NCBI GenBank assembly: GCA_029975555.1
Contig: JARKOY010000165.1
Span: 1-64,000 of the forward strand
Source: Spirochaetia bacterium
GTDB lineage: Bacteria > Spirochaetota > Spirochaetia > Treponematales > Rectinemataceae
DNA length: 64,000 nucleotides
Reading direction: 5' to 3'
Below the pieces are notes generated by a model that was not told the DNA's origin, made no database searches, and saw only the letters and a list, made by a program, of their open reading frames with translations. Of the stretch, positions 34,122 to 42,652 are shown in pieces (positions within the stretch are counted from its first letter, which is position 1; each line of letters starts with the position of its first letter). Made by a program: the position numbers and the translations under genes.

Positions 34122-34613
34122 TCAGTTCGCCGCTATGGAGATGGTGATCGTGTCGGTATATGCCCCGTCGACGTAATTCTCGGTATAGGCAGGAATCTTG
34201 AACCCGATATTGAACGTCTTGCCGACCGTGGGCGTCCTCGACTGGAACACGATGGTCTTCGCGGCCGTGAGCTGGGTGTAGTCGCTGAGGTTGTTCGTCG
34301 CAACACCGCTGGACCAGTTGGAAGTATCCACCTTGATCTGATAGGGAATCGTGTTTGTTCCGTTGAGAAGCGTGCCGCTATTCGTCGACACAAACGTGAC
34401 GGTATACGCAGCCTTACTCGACTTGACGGTGAGGGCTCCCTGGGTTGCATTCTCTACCGCAGTACCAGTGTTGTCCAGCGCAATCGTCCATGTCGGTGAA
34501 TCTACCGTGACGTCGAGCTTCTGGGCGGCATTCACGGTGATGGCGATAGTTGCGCCCCACGCAGCGCTGCTTGCCAGCAGGCCGACGAGAAGGAATACAA
34601 AAAACTTTTTCAT
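34122..34613 (-). CDS. Small exported protein, pilin/coat-like
   Basis: A 163-residue protein with a clean signal peptide (MKKFFVFLLVGLLASSAAWG) and a Thr/Ser/Asn-rich beta-sandwich mature region containing TWTIALDNTGTAVENATQGA, IPYQIKVD and the C-terminal DGAYTDTITISIAAN. The architecture and ending resemble SCPU/CS1-type secreted subunits. It has no cysteines. GGAGG lies ten bases before ATG 34613. It precedes its paralogue by 59 bases with an inverted repeat between, so a two-gene operon is likely. The function is inferred only as a surface or periplasmic structural protein. Confidence 0.6.
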   Translation of the reverse strand: MKKFFVFLLVGLLASSAAWGATIAITVNAAQKLDVTVDSPTWTIALDNTGTAVENATQGALTVKSSKAAYTVTFVSTNSGTLLNGTNTIPYQIKVDTSNWSSGVATNNLSDYTQLTAAKTIVFQSRTPTVGKTFNIGFKIPAYTENYVDGAYTDTITISIAAN

Positions 34614-34791
34614 ACCAAACCTCCATGTATGGCCATGGTAATACTTAATTTGTATTAATCCTAATGAGATTTTTCTAAAATGTCAAGTATCTCTATTTAC
34701 TTCAGAAAAATCGATTCATTTCGAAGTATCGAACACTGAAGGCTTTCCCCTATTATTGTCGCGATTATTGTCGCGCTCTACCAAGAATAGA
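34614..34791. other. AT-rich intergenic region with a 12-bp tandem repeat
   Basis: About 180 bases without a gene, upstream of the exported-protein pair and downstream of lysA. It contains two adjacent copies of ATTATTGTCGCG (34752-34775). No convincing terminator for lysA is seen. Confidence 0.5.
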
Positions 34792-36135
34792 TCACTGCTC
34801 TCCCGAACACAGATCCTCGTATGTCTGGCGCCGAACGGACAGGCGCGCCGCACCATCCTTCAGCATCACGAGGGCGGGCCTTGGAACGCGGTTGTAGTTG
34901 CTCGCCATGGCAAAGCAATAGGCTCCGGTCGAAAAGAGCGCCAGGATGTCCCCTGGCTGAGGATCTGGCAGGGAAACATCGCGGACCAGAATGTCGCCAG
35001 ATTCGCAGTAGCGCCCCGCAATGGTCACGATCCTCGGCGAGCGCCCTGAAGCGACCGCCTCGTCGGACTCCACAGCGCAACGCTGTCCCCGAATCCGGCC
35101 CACGATCGCCGCATGGTAGTGAGCATCGTAGAGTGCCGGCCTGATGTTGTCGCCCATGCCGCCGTCCACGGCCACATAGGTCCGTATGCCAGGAATTTCT
35201 TTCACCGCGATGACTTGATACAGAGTGAGCCCCGCCTCTCCGACGATCCAGCGCCCGGGTTCAATCGCACATGCGGGTATGGGGAGACCTTCTTCCGCGC
35301 TCCAGGCGTGGACCATGGCCATCAGGGGTGCGACGAATTCGGACAGAGCAGGCGCCTTGTCCTCCGGCAGATAGCGGATGCCGTATCCACCCCCCATGTT
35401 CAGCTCCCGCACATCGAGGCCAAATTCCTTGGCCAGGCGCGCCGCAAACCGCAACACGATCCGAAGCGCCGCAAGGTGCGACGTATTTTCCAGAAGCTGC
35501 GATCCAATATGAAAGTGCAGTCCGGCAAACTCCACGTGGTGGCACGCGCGCAGAGCCTGGACATAGCGGGCTGTCTCTGCAGGCTCGAGGGGTATGCCGA
35601 ACTTCGAGTCGAGGCTTCCCGTGGAGATGAAGCGGTGCGTGTGGCTGTCGACGCCGGGCGTGACGCGGAAAAGAATCGTCTGCTTTGTGCCTACGCGGGC
35701 GGCTTCGCGCTCGATCCGGTAGACCTCTTCAAGGTTGTCCACCGCAATGCGCCCCACGCCGGCTTCCACCGCCATCTTGAGTTCATGGTCGGTCTTCGCA
35801 TTGCCATGGAAGATGATGGCGGAAGGGTCCACTCCTGCTCTGAGCGCTGCGTAGAGCTCTCCTCCCGAGACGACGTCGACCCCCAGCCCTTCATCTCGAA
35901 TGATCCGGAGCATGTCGAGAGTCTGGAAGGCCTTGCTCGCATAGTACGCGCGTGTCCCAGGATAGCGCTCCAAAAAGGACCGCCGCAGTTCCTCGCAACG
36001 TCTTCTGATGATCGTCTCCGACACCACATACAGCGGAGTGCCGTACTCATGGGCAAGTGTTTCCAGCTCCACGCCATCGAAATAGGAGTGCGAATCTTCG
36101 ACGGTAAGGCCCTCGGGGAAGAGTGCGCTTTCCAT
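34792..36135 (-). CDS. lysA: Diaminopimelate decarboxylase
   Basis: A 447-residue PLP enzyme of fold III that decarboxylates meso-diaminopimelate to L-lysine. PLP Lys68 lies in YYASKAFQTLD; other landmarks are FHGNAKTDHEL, the DSKFGIPL and HFHIGSQLL strands, the MGGGYGIRY loop, IEPGRWIVGEAG and the dimer-interface motif RYCESGDIL followed by GAYCFAMASNYN. The length and motif set are typical. The start is ATG 36135 behind GGGAG. An ornithine/arginine decarboxylase identity is unlikely, given the CESGD motif. Confidence 0.93.
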   Translation of the reverse strand: MESALFPEGLTVEDSHSYFDGVELETLAHEYGTPLYVVSETIIRRRCEELRRSFLERYPGTRAYYASKAFQTLDMLRIIRDEGLGVDVVSGGELYAALRAGVDPSAIIFHGNAKTDHELKMAVEAGVGRIAVDNLEEVYRIEREAARVGTKQTILFRVTPGVDSHTHRFISTGSLDSKFGIPLEPAETARYVQALRACHHVEFAGLHFHIGSQLLENTSHLAALRIVLRFAARLAKEFGLDVRELNMGGGYGIRYLPEDKAPALSEFVAPLMAMVHAWSAEEGLPIPACAIEPGRWIVGEAGLTLYQVIAVKEIPGIRTYVAVDGGMGDNIRPALYDAHYHAAIVGRIRGQRCAVESDEAVASGRSPRIVTIAGRYCESGDILVRDVSLPDPQPGDILALFSTGAYCFAMASNYNRVPRPALVMLKDGAARLSVRRQTYEDLCSGEQ

Positions 36136-36233
36136 AGAATCTCCCAAAAACCACGGTAAAATTTGCACGTTCTCTTATCGACGCACTATTCGATGCACTA
36201 TACCTTGCGCCCGGCATTGGCTACAATACCCGC

Positions 36234-36956
36234 ATGACAGCACCGCTCATCGGCATCACAAGCTTTGAGGACCGTTCCCGCCAGCCAGCGCCATACGTTT
36301 CGCTCAAAAATTCCTATGTGCGCGCGGTGGAGGCGGCGGGGGGCATCCCGGTGGTCCTGCCCGTCGCCGACAAACGACAGGCCCGGCTCCTCATCCCTCG
36401 TCTCGACGGCATCCTCTTTTCAGGCGGCAACGACGTGGCTCCATGGTTGTTCGGGCAGGAACCTCTTCCCGGCATGGGCTCGTGGGATACGCTTCGCGAT
36501 GAGTGGGAGATAGAACTCTGTAACCGGGCCTGGGATGCTAGGCTCCCGATGCTCGGCATCTGCAGGGGCTGCCAGCTTATGAACGTCGCGCGCGGGGGGA
36601 CGCTCATTCAGGACATAGCGCAGAGCAACCCAAAGGCCATGCTCCACAACCCCACGATTCCTCACGACGAGCTCTGCCATCACATCGAAATCGAGAAAGG
36701 GAGCATGCTCTCCACGCTCTTTGGGCAGGGGGCTCTTCTCGTGAACAGCCTTCATCATCAGGCCGTGGGAGAGCCCGCAGAAGACTTCACGGTGACGGCC
36801 CGCAGCCAGGATGGCATCGTCGAGGCCCTCGAGGCGAAGGACGGGCGCTTTGCCCTTGCCTTACAGTTTCACCCTGAAGGCCTCTTCCTGCGATACCCTG
36901 CCTTTCTCGCCCCTTTCAAGGCCCTGGTGGATGCGGCATCCCGCCGCGCCGATTAA
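36234..36956 (+). CDS. Peptidase C26 / gamma-glutamyl-GABA hydrolase-like
   Basis: A 240-residue class I glutamine amidotransferase-like hydrolase (PuuD-type family). The nucleophile Cys110 is in MLGICRGCQLMNVARGG, with LFSGGNDVAPWLF upstream and the His/Glu of LALQFHPEGL downstream. Such enzymes cleave gamma-glutamyl amides, for example gamma-glutamyl-GABA in putrescine use. No other putrescine genes are near, so the substrate is open. It is divergent from lysA by about 100 bases. Confidence 0.88.
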   Translation: MTAPLIGITSFEDRSRQPAPYVSLKNSYVRAVEAAGGIPVVLPVADKRQARLLIPRLDGILFSGGNDVAPWLFGQEPLPGMGSWDTLRDEWEIELCNRAWDARLPMLGICRGCQLMNVARGGTLIQDIAQSNPKAMLHNPTIPHDELCHHIEIEKGSMLSTLFGQGALLVNSLHHQAVGEPAEDFTVTARSQDGIVEALEAKDGRFALALQFHPEGLFLRYPAFLAPFKALVDAASRRAD

Positions 36957-37034
36957 AGCCGAGGGGCTGGGGCGAGCGTGTATGGGTATCTACAAAACGG
37001 CTTGAATGCATATTCAAGCCCAAAATACATTCCG

Positions 37035-38222
37035 TCATGAGGCCCTCTGAAGATATCGGAGCGCCGAGGCAACCTGCACTGCCACGCCGACAGCCAGACA
37101 GCCCTCATCGATGTCGAACTCGGGTGAATGCAGAGGCGGGGAGGCGCGCCCTGGCTTTCCACATCCGAGGTGCCAGAACGTCCCCGGTCTCTCCCGCAGA
37201 TAATAGGCAAAGTCCTCAACCCCGAGAACGGGCTTCGGGCGGAGATGCACCATGGACGCTCCGAGGATATCTGTGGCCGTATCCCTGACGAGTTCCGTCG
37301 CCTGCTCATCGTTGACCAGCACTGGGTAGCTTGGAATAGTTTGCACTTCGCAGGAGGCTCCAAAGGCGGCAGCGATCTGCGTGCATGTCTCGACGGTCTT
37401 AGAACATAAAAAGCGACGGACGTCCTCCGACAGCGTGCGGATAGTGCCGGTCAGCGTCACCTCATCGGCGACGATGTTGCTTCGTTTTCCCCCTTGAATT
37501 TTTCCAATGGTGATGACCGCGCTGTCGAGCGCCGAGATCGAGCGCGACACGAGGGTCTGCAGCGCCTGGATAACTGCCGCGGAGACGACGATGGCGTCGA
37601 TTCCCTGTTCAGGATATGCCGCGTGGGAGCTCTTGCCGCGTATGACGATGTGGAGATTATCGGAGGCGCCGTAGAATGAACCTGGCTTGACCTCGATGTG
37701 ACCTGCGGGCATGTCGGGGGCGACGTGGAGCCCGAGCACAAGGTCCACATGGGGGTCCTCGAGGCACCCCGCCTCGATCATAGGCCTGGCACCGCCCGTC
37801 GTCTCTTCGGCGGGCTGAAAGAGAAACTTCACCGCCCCGGCGAAATCCTGACGGTGCGCCGAAAGCAGTCTCGCTGCGCCGAGGGCCACTGCCATATGCG
37901 CATCGTGCCCGCACGCGTGCATATACCCGCTATGGAGCGAGGCATAGGGGCGGTCCGCAGGCTCGTCGATGGGCAGCGCGTCCATGTCTGCCCGGAGCGC
38001 CACGCACCGGCCGGGACGGCTGCCCTCAAGCAACCCCACCACCGCCGTCCCGATCTGCCTGTATGGGATGTGGAGCTCGTCGAGCTCCGCGCGGATCGCC
38101 GCCGACGTTTCATGCTCTTCATTGCCAGGCTCGGGAACGCGGTGAAGGGAGCGCCGCATGTCGACGAGCCATCCCTCAAGAGAACGAGCTTCGGAGAGTA
38201 TTGTGTGGAACAAATCGCTCAT
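37035..38222 (-). CDS. M20-family amidohydrolase (N-acyl amino acid deacylase type)
   Basis: A 395-residue cytoplasmic metallopeptidase-like amidohydrolase (IAA-amino-acid hydrolase/hippuricase/N-acetyl-DAP deacetylase branch). Metal motifs: MHACGHDAHMAVALG (Cys and His), FLFQPAEETTGG (catalytic Glu), LGLHVAPDMPAGHI and the late FAYYLRERPG. It removes acyl groups from N-acylated amino acids. Its start overlaps the dapF stop (ATGA), so it is coupled to that gene. In this operon, deacylation of an acetylated amino acid or DAP derivative is plausible but unproven. Confidence 0.88.
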   Translation of the reverse strand: MSDLFHTILSEARSLEGWLVDMRRSLHRVPEPGNEEHETSAAIRAELDELHIPYRQIGTAVVGLLEGSRPGRCVALRADMDALPIDEPADRPYASLHSGYMHACGHDAHMAVALGAARLLSAHRQDFAGAVKFLFQPAEETTGGARPMIEAGCLEDPHVDLVLGLHVAPDMPAGHIEVKPGSFYGASDNLHIVIRGKSSHAAYPEQGIDAIVVSAAVIQALQTLVSRSISALDSAVITIGKIQGGKRSNIVADEVTLTGTIRTLSEDVRRFLCSKTVETCTQIAAAFGASCEVQTIPSYPVLVNDEQATELVRDTATDILGASMVHLRPKPVLGVEDFAYYLRERPGTFWHLGCGKPGRASPPLHSPEFDIDEGCLAVGVAVQVASALRYLQRAS

Positions 38223-39118
38223 GGCATTTCCTTTCCCTGGCCTTCCTCATTCACTGCGCGCGCCAGGCTGATGATGTGAGGAGAAAACCGCGCGTCGAAC
38301 GTGCGCACCGCAGGGCCTGTCATCTTGATGTTCTCTTCGCTCATGTCAATTTCCAGCGAGCCCCCCGGCATGTGGACCGTGACGACATCGCCGACGAGGC
38401 TGAGATGCTTCGCTGCGGCAGCGGCAGCGCAGGATGAAGTGCCGCTTGCGAGCGTGTACCCCGCCCCCCGTTCCCATATCTCGATGCGTATGTTGCTTCG
38501 ATCGAGCACCTCGAGAAACTGCACGTTGGTCCGATTCGGAAAATCCGGATGCCGTTCCACCAAGGGGCCGATGCGCTTCGCCAGCTCTGCCGAAGGGGAC
38601 ATGCCCAAGAGCACACAGTGAGGATTCCCCATCGAGACCCGAACGGCGCGATATTCGGCCCCATCGAAGGACAGAGAAGGGCTCCCCGGCAAAAATTGTG
38701 CCTTGCCCATGGCCACGATGATCGAACGCTCTCTTCCATCTCCCGGAAGGATACGGCATTCGACCAGGCCACCCTTCGTCATGACATGGAAAGGGGCCTC
38801 GTCGACGCGGCCGCTCTCGTACAAGTAAAGGGCAAAAATCCTAAGGCCATTGCCCGACTTTTCTGCCTCAGAGCCGTCAGGATTGAAAATACGCAGCAAA
38901 AAGGCCCCAGATGCTGCAAAAGTAAGATTGTCCGCCGGCGGAAGGGGGCCATACAGTATGCCGTCGGAGCCAATGCCGCGGTTCCTGTCGCAGAGCGCGG
39001 CAATCGCATCCGCCGAGAGCGAAAGCTTGAACTCTTCCGGATCGACGACCAGGTAATCGTTGCCGAGCGCGTGGTATTTATGGGCGTGAAAGCCTTCCGG
39101 TATGCTGCGAATCGCCAT
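38219..39118 (-). CDS. Diaminopimelate epimerase-like protein with both catalytic Cys replaced by Ser
   Basis: A 299-residue protein with the two-lobed DapF fold: HKYHALGNDYLVVD start, FNPDGSEAEKSGNGLRIFA, VSMGNPHCVL, and ERGAGYTLASGTSSCAAA. DapF uses two cysteines, in CGNG and in ACGSG/ACGTG. Here both positions are serine (Ser88 in KSGNG, Ser225 in LASGT). The rest of the pocket motifs are kept. It may epimerise with serines, act on another amino acid, or have lost activity. The start is ATG 39118 with AGGAGG upstream. It is coupled to alr upstream and the M20 gene downstream. Confidence 0.85.
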   Translation of the reverse strand: MAIRSIPEGFHAHKYHALGNDYLVVDPEEFKLSLSADAIAALCDRNRGIGSDGILYGPLPPADNLTFAASGAFLLRIFNPDGSEAEKSGNGLRIFALYLYESGRVDEAPFHVMTKGGLVECRILPGDGRERSIIVAMGKAQFLPGSPSLSFDGAEYRAVRVSMGNPHCVLLGMSPSAELAKRIGPLVERHPDFPNRTNVQFLEVLDRSNIRIEIWERGAGYTLASGTSSCAAAAAAKHLSLVGDVVTVHMPGGSLEIDMSEENIKMTGPAVRTFDARFSPHIISLARAVNEEGQGKEMP

Positions 39119-39123
39119 GTGTT

Positions 39124-40248
39124 TCAATCCTCCTGAGAGCTCTCGTCGATGTGGACGCGGGGCACGCGCTTTGAGATCATGCAGACGACCTCGTAATCGA
39201 TCGTGGAAAGCAGGTCCGCGATTTCCGAAACGGGAAGATTCTTCCCTCCGAAGACGACGACTTCATCGCCTGCCCTGGCCCCGGGTATGCCGGTGAGGTC
39301 CACCATCGTCATGTCCATGCACACGCGGCCCACCACAGGAGCCCGCATGCCGCGGATCAGCACGGTGGCCCGATTCGAAAGCGCGCGCGGATAGCCGTCG
39401 GCGTACCCGATGGGCAAAAGGCCTATCCTGCTGCGTCGCTTCGTCGTGAAGATGCGACCGTAGCTGATGCTCTCTCCTGCAGGCACTTCCTTGATGTGCA
39501 CGATGCTCGTGGTGAGCGTCAGCGCAGGCTCGAATCCGTCGGGGAGCCCGAGCCCTGGCGCCGGGCTGAGCCCGTACAGCAGAATGCCAGGCCTCACCAT
39601 GTCGAGCCTGCTGTCCGGATGAAAGAGAAGGCCCGCGCTGTTCGCGATGTGACGGTACTTCGGCACGATGCCCGCCTGCATGAACTCGGCGAGCGCGGCG
39701 GTGAACCGCTCTATCTGAAGGTTTGTAAACGTTGGATCGGGGCTGTCCGCATCGGCAAAATGTGAGTAGATGCCCTCCACCACGATCTCCGGATAGTCGG
39801 CCAGAAGTCCTGCAAAGGCTCTCGCCTTCGTCGGAGAAAGTCCCTGGCGGTTCATGCCCGTGTCGACTTTTATGTGCGCTTTCGCGCGCTTGCCCACGCT
39901 TTTGGCGGCAGAGGCGAGGATGCGCACGTGCTCTTCGGTATAGATTGTCTGTGCACAGCCGAGCCTTATGGCGAGAGAAGACCAGGAATGCTCGGGCACG
40001 CCGAACACGAGGATGGGCATGTGGACACCCGACTCCCTCAGCTCGAGCGCCTCCTTGGCCAGCGCGACCGCGCAGTAAGGCGCGCCCTCCCGCTCGAGGG
40101 CGTGCGCGACCGCGAGCGCCCCGTGGCCGTACGCGTCCGCCTTTATCACGGGACAGACGGCGCTTCCCTTGGCCAACTCGGCGAGGCGGCGGTAATTTGA
40201 GCGGATCGCAGAGAGATTGACCCATGCTGTCGTACCACGATGATCCAT
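39124..40248 (-). CDS. alr: Alanine racemase
   Basis: A 374-residue fold-III PLP racemase that makes D-alanine for the cell wall. The PLP Lys36 is in VIKADAYGHG; other motifs are HIKVDTGMNRQGL, YSHFADAD, the ANSAGLL segment, RPGILLYGL, the catalytic Tyr in ESISYGRIF and the C-terminal GRVCMDMTMVDL. The length is standard. It is the second gene of the nagA-alr-dapF-M20 operon, three bases after the nagA stop and five before dapF. Confidence 0.94.
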   Translation of the reverse strand: MDHRGTTAWVNLSAIRSNYRRLAELAKGSAVCPVIKADAYGHGALAVAHALEREGAPYCAVALAKEALELRESGVHMPILVFGVPEHSWSSLAIRLGCAQTIYTEEHVRILASAAKSVGKRAKAHIKVDTGMNRQGLSPTKARAFAGLLADYPEIVVEGIYSHFADADSPDPTFTNLQIERFTAALAEFMQAGIVPKYRHIANSAGLLFHPDSRLDMVRPGILLYGLSPAPGLGLPDGFEPALTLTTSIVHIKEVPAGESISYGRIFTTKRRSRIGLLPIGYADGYPRALSNRATVLIRGMRAPVVGRVCMDMTMVDLTGIPGARAGDEVVVFGGKNLPVSEIADLLSTIDYEVVCMISKRVPRVHIDESSQED

Positions 40249-40251
40249 AAG

Positions 40252-41487
40252 CTATTTCCTCTTTTGCACTTTTGATCCCCGATGCGCCATGCCCTGAAGC
40301 AGAGCAGAAGGCCGCGCTGCACTTTTCATCTCTTTTTCCCATATAAATATATCTGCAACTTTTCCGATTTCGACAGAGCCTAAATCCTTCGCCATCCCCA
40401 GTGCCCTGCGCGGAACCAAGGACATCGCGCGCACTGCCTGCCACAGCGGAACTCCAGCCAGAGATGTAAAACTCCGCACAATATCCATGCCCAGCCTGTT
40501 CGAGCCCATGAGGACGTCTGTGTCGGCATATCGTACCCCGCGCTCCGTCGAGACCACATCGCGCTCGAAGTAGCGATAGGTCCCCCGCGGCAGGCCGGCT
40601 CCGACCACTGCGTCGGAAATAAGGATGAGCGAATCACTCGGAACGGCGCGGGCGCTGAGTCGAAGGCAGGTCTCGTTCACGTGAACGCCGTCCCCGTTCA
40701 CTTCCACATAGTCCGGAGACCGTGAGAAGGCGAGGTTTGCGAGGCCGCCCTCTTTGTGGTCGATCCCTCTCATCGCGTTGAAGAGGTGGGTCATCGAGTA
40801 CGGGTGTTCCGGAAGGGCGAGGGACTGCAGCGTCGCATCCGAATGGCCGAGCGAAACGAGCACGCCTGCATCTTGGAATATCCGGTACATCGGCCCGATG
40901 CCCTCCAGTTCCGGCGCGAGCGTGACGATTTTCAAAAGCCCCTGCGCAGCATCGAGAATCTTCCGGGCAAGCGAAAAGTCCACCGGCCTGATGTTTTCTG
41001 GCTGAATGCCACCTCGCTTCGCAGGGTTGACGAAGGGCCCTTCTAGGTAGATGCCCGGCACGGTCTCTCGGGGAAGACCAGAGGCTAAGATCGCGCTGGC
41101 GAGCGAAGCGAGGGCCCGCTCATTCCAGAGAATGGTAGGGACAAAGCACCCTACTCCCTTCCGCTCCAGGAATGCCGCAGCCTCCAGGAGGTCCTCTGGT
41201 CCTGCAACTCGCTCGAACCCCCACCTGCCGCAGCCATGCACGTGCACTTCGACGAGCGAAGGTGCCACGAAGGTATCTGCAGCGTGGATGAGCGGCGCCC
41301 CGTCGAACGACGGATCAATCTTCGCAAGCTCAGAGGGAGAAGATAATTCGTGCCAATCCTGCTCCGCGAGAATATGCGCAATCCTCCCTCCGCGGACTGC
41401 AAGGGTTGCGCGAGGCAAGATCGCATCCGGAAGAATGAGATCGGCACCTTCGATGATATAGGTGCCCGCACGGTCGTTCCAAGTCAT
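40252..41487 (-). CDS. nagA: N-acetylglucosamine-6-phosphate deacetylase
   Basis: A 411-residue amidohydrolase that deacetylates GlcNAc-6-P in amino-sugar and peptidoglycan recycling. Motifs: VEVHVHGCGRWGFE (metal site), YLEGPFVNPAKRGG (catalytic/metal Glu), LGHSDATLQS and MTHLFNAMRG (His ligands), and LILISDAVVGAG (catalytic Asp). I use ATG 41487; a longer frame upstream has no ribosome site. It heads an operon with alr, dapF-like and M20 genes. No nagB is nearby. Confidence 0.9.
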   Translation of the reverse strand: MTWNDRAGTYIIEGADLILPDAILPRATLAVRGGRIAHILAEQDWHELSSPSELAKIDPSFDGAPLIHAADTFVAPSLVEVHVHGCGRWGFERVAGPEDLLEAAAFLERKGVGCFVPTILWNERALASLASAILASGLPRETVPGIYLEGPFVNPAKRGGIQPENIRPVDFSLARKILDAAQGLLKIVTLAPELEGIGPMYRIFQDAGVLVSLGHSDATLQSLALPEHPYSMTHLFNAMRGIDHKEGGLANLAFSRSPDYVEVNGDGVHVNETCLRLSARAVPSDSLILISDAVVGAGLPRGTYRYFERDVVSTERGVRYADTDVLMGSNRLGMDIVRSFTSLAGVPLWQAVRAMSLVPRRALGMAKDLGSVEIGKVADIFIWEKEMKSAARPSALLQGMAHRGSKVQKRK

Positions 41488-41570
41488 GTACACGTATTGT
41501 GCCGGGTTGAGGCGAGTGTGTAAACCCTCGCCATAATGACCATTTTTCGGCTTTGGTATATCATCGCCCC

Positions 41571-42398
41571 ATGACAGACCTCGCAACACTTGACACTTCG
41601 AGACTTCGATTCATCGCAATGGACATGGACGGGACCATTCTCGATGGAAAGTATCGGCTTTCGCCCCTTGTGGTGCAGACACTGAATCGACTGCAGCGGC
41701 GGGGAAAGAAACTCATCATTGCGACTGGCCGCATCTATGCGTCGGCGCAGGGCTTTCTCAGGGACGCCTTTGAGCCCGATGCGTTCGTGTGCACCAACGG
41801 GGCGGACATCTATGGCCCGGGAGGCGAGAGAATCGCCGTCCACCCCATCCCGAGGCAGGCGCTCTCCGCACTCGCCGCCGCAGGCCGACACCACGCGAGC
41901 CACGAGCTCCTCTTCTGCTGTTATGTCGGCGACCAGTGGATATACGAACAGCCCTCGGCCATGGTGGATTTCTACGAACAGCGGTCGGGCATCAAAGGCC
42001 TGAGGCAGAGCTTCGATTCGCTTGCAGGAGAGGACATCCTGAAATTCCTGGCGATCGGTCCTCACGAGACGCTGCTCCACATCCGCGACGAAATCGCAGA
42101 GAGCGCGGAGGGCCTCCTCGAAACAGCCTTCTCGCACGAGACCATGCTCGAAATTATGGCGAGCGGCGTCAGCAAATGCCGCGGGCTCGAGGAGTGCCTC
42201 CGAAGCCTGGGCGGCAGCCTCGAAGAGACCATCGCCTTCGGCGACGAAGAGAACGACCTTGAGATGCTCAAGGCGGTGAAGGTCGGCGTGGCGATGGGCA
42301 ACGCGCACGCGTCGATTCAGGCCGGGGTGCCCTTCGTCACCGACTCGGTCGATGAAGACGGCGTGGCGCGCTTCCTCGAGCGCCTGTTCGGGCTTTGA
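41571..42398 (+). CDS. HAD hydrolase, Cof/IIB sugar-phosphatase type
   Basis: A 275-residue HAD-IIB phosphatase. Motif I is FIAMDMDGTILDG (nucleophile Asp), motif II IIATGRIY, motif III Lys lies in the GVSKCRGLEECL stretch, and motif IV is IAFGDEENDLEML. The C2B cap lies between residues about 85 and 195. Members dephosphorylate sugar phosphates, FMN or PLP, and the substrate is not predictable. I start it at ATG 41571; an in-frame ATG at 41553 is possible. It is divergent from nagA. Confidence 0.9.
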   Translation: MTDLATLDTSRLRFIAMDMDGTILDGKYRLSPLVVQTLNRLQRRGKKLIIATGRIYASAQGFLRDAFEPDAFVCTNGADIYGPGGERIAVHPIPRQALSALAAAGRHHASHELLFCCYVGDQWIYEQPSAMVDFYEQRSGIKGLRQSFDSLAGEDILKFLAIGPHETLLHIRDEIAESAEGLLETAFSHETMLEIMASGVSKCRGLEECLRSLGGSLEETIAFGDEENDLEMLKAVKVGVAMGNAHASIQAGVPFVTDSVDEDGVARFLERLFGL

Positions 42399-42435
42399 AC
42401 CCGTAGGCCGCCGCGCCGCAACACGTCGGCCATTC

Positions 42436-42464
42436 TTGACGGCCCTGCACGCCTCGACTAAAAT
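42436..42464 (+). promoter_or_regulatory. Promoter of the tRNA-Leu gene
   Basis: TTGACG (42436-42441) and TAAAAT (42459-42464) are separated by exactly 17 bases, and the tRNA begins 15 bases further on. Confidence 0.75.
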
Positions 42465-42478
42465 TTGACTTCATCAGC

Positions 42479-42564
42479 GCCGGGGTGGTGGAATTGGTAG
42501 ACACCGGGGACTTAAAATCCCTTGCTGCGCGAGCGGCGTGCGGGTTCGATGCCCGTCTCCGGCA
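42479..42564 (+). tRNA. tRNA-Leu (TAA)
   Basis: An 86-base class II tRNA: acceptor GCCGGGG/CTCCGGC, anticodon loop CTTAAAA (anticodon TAA), a variable arm of about 14 bases (TTGCTGCGCGAGCGGC region) and T-arm CGGGTTCGATGCCCG. The CCA is not encoded. A good promoter precedes it. The sequence after it is T-rich but has no clear hairpin. Confidence 0.94.
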
Positions 42565-42652
42565 TATTTTATTATGTTTTATAACAATATCTGATAAAAC
42601 TAACTTTACAAGATTTGTTACAGAGTCACCTAGGCGAATGCGTCGGAAGCAC

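Noticed and set aside
34752-34775. Iteron or regulatory repeat array
   Set aside because: Only two adjacent 12-bp copies are present, with no further copies nearby; not enough to call an origin or operator.
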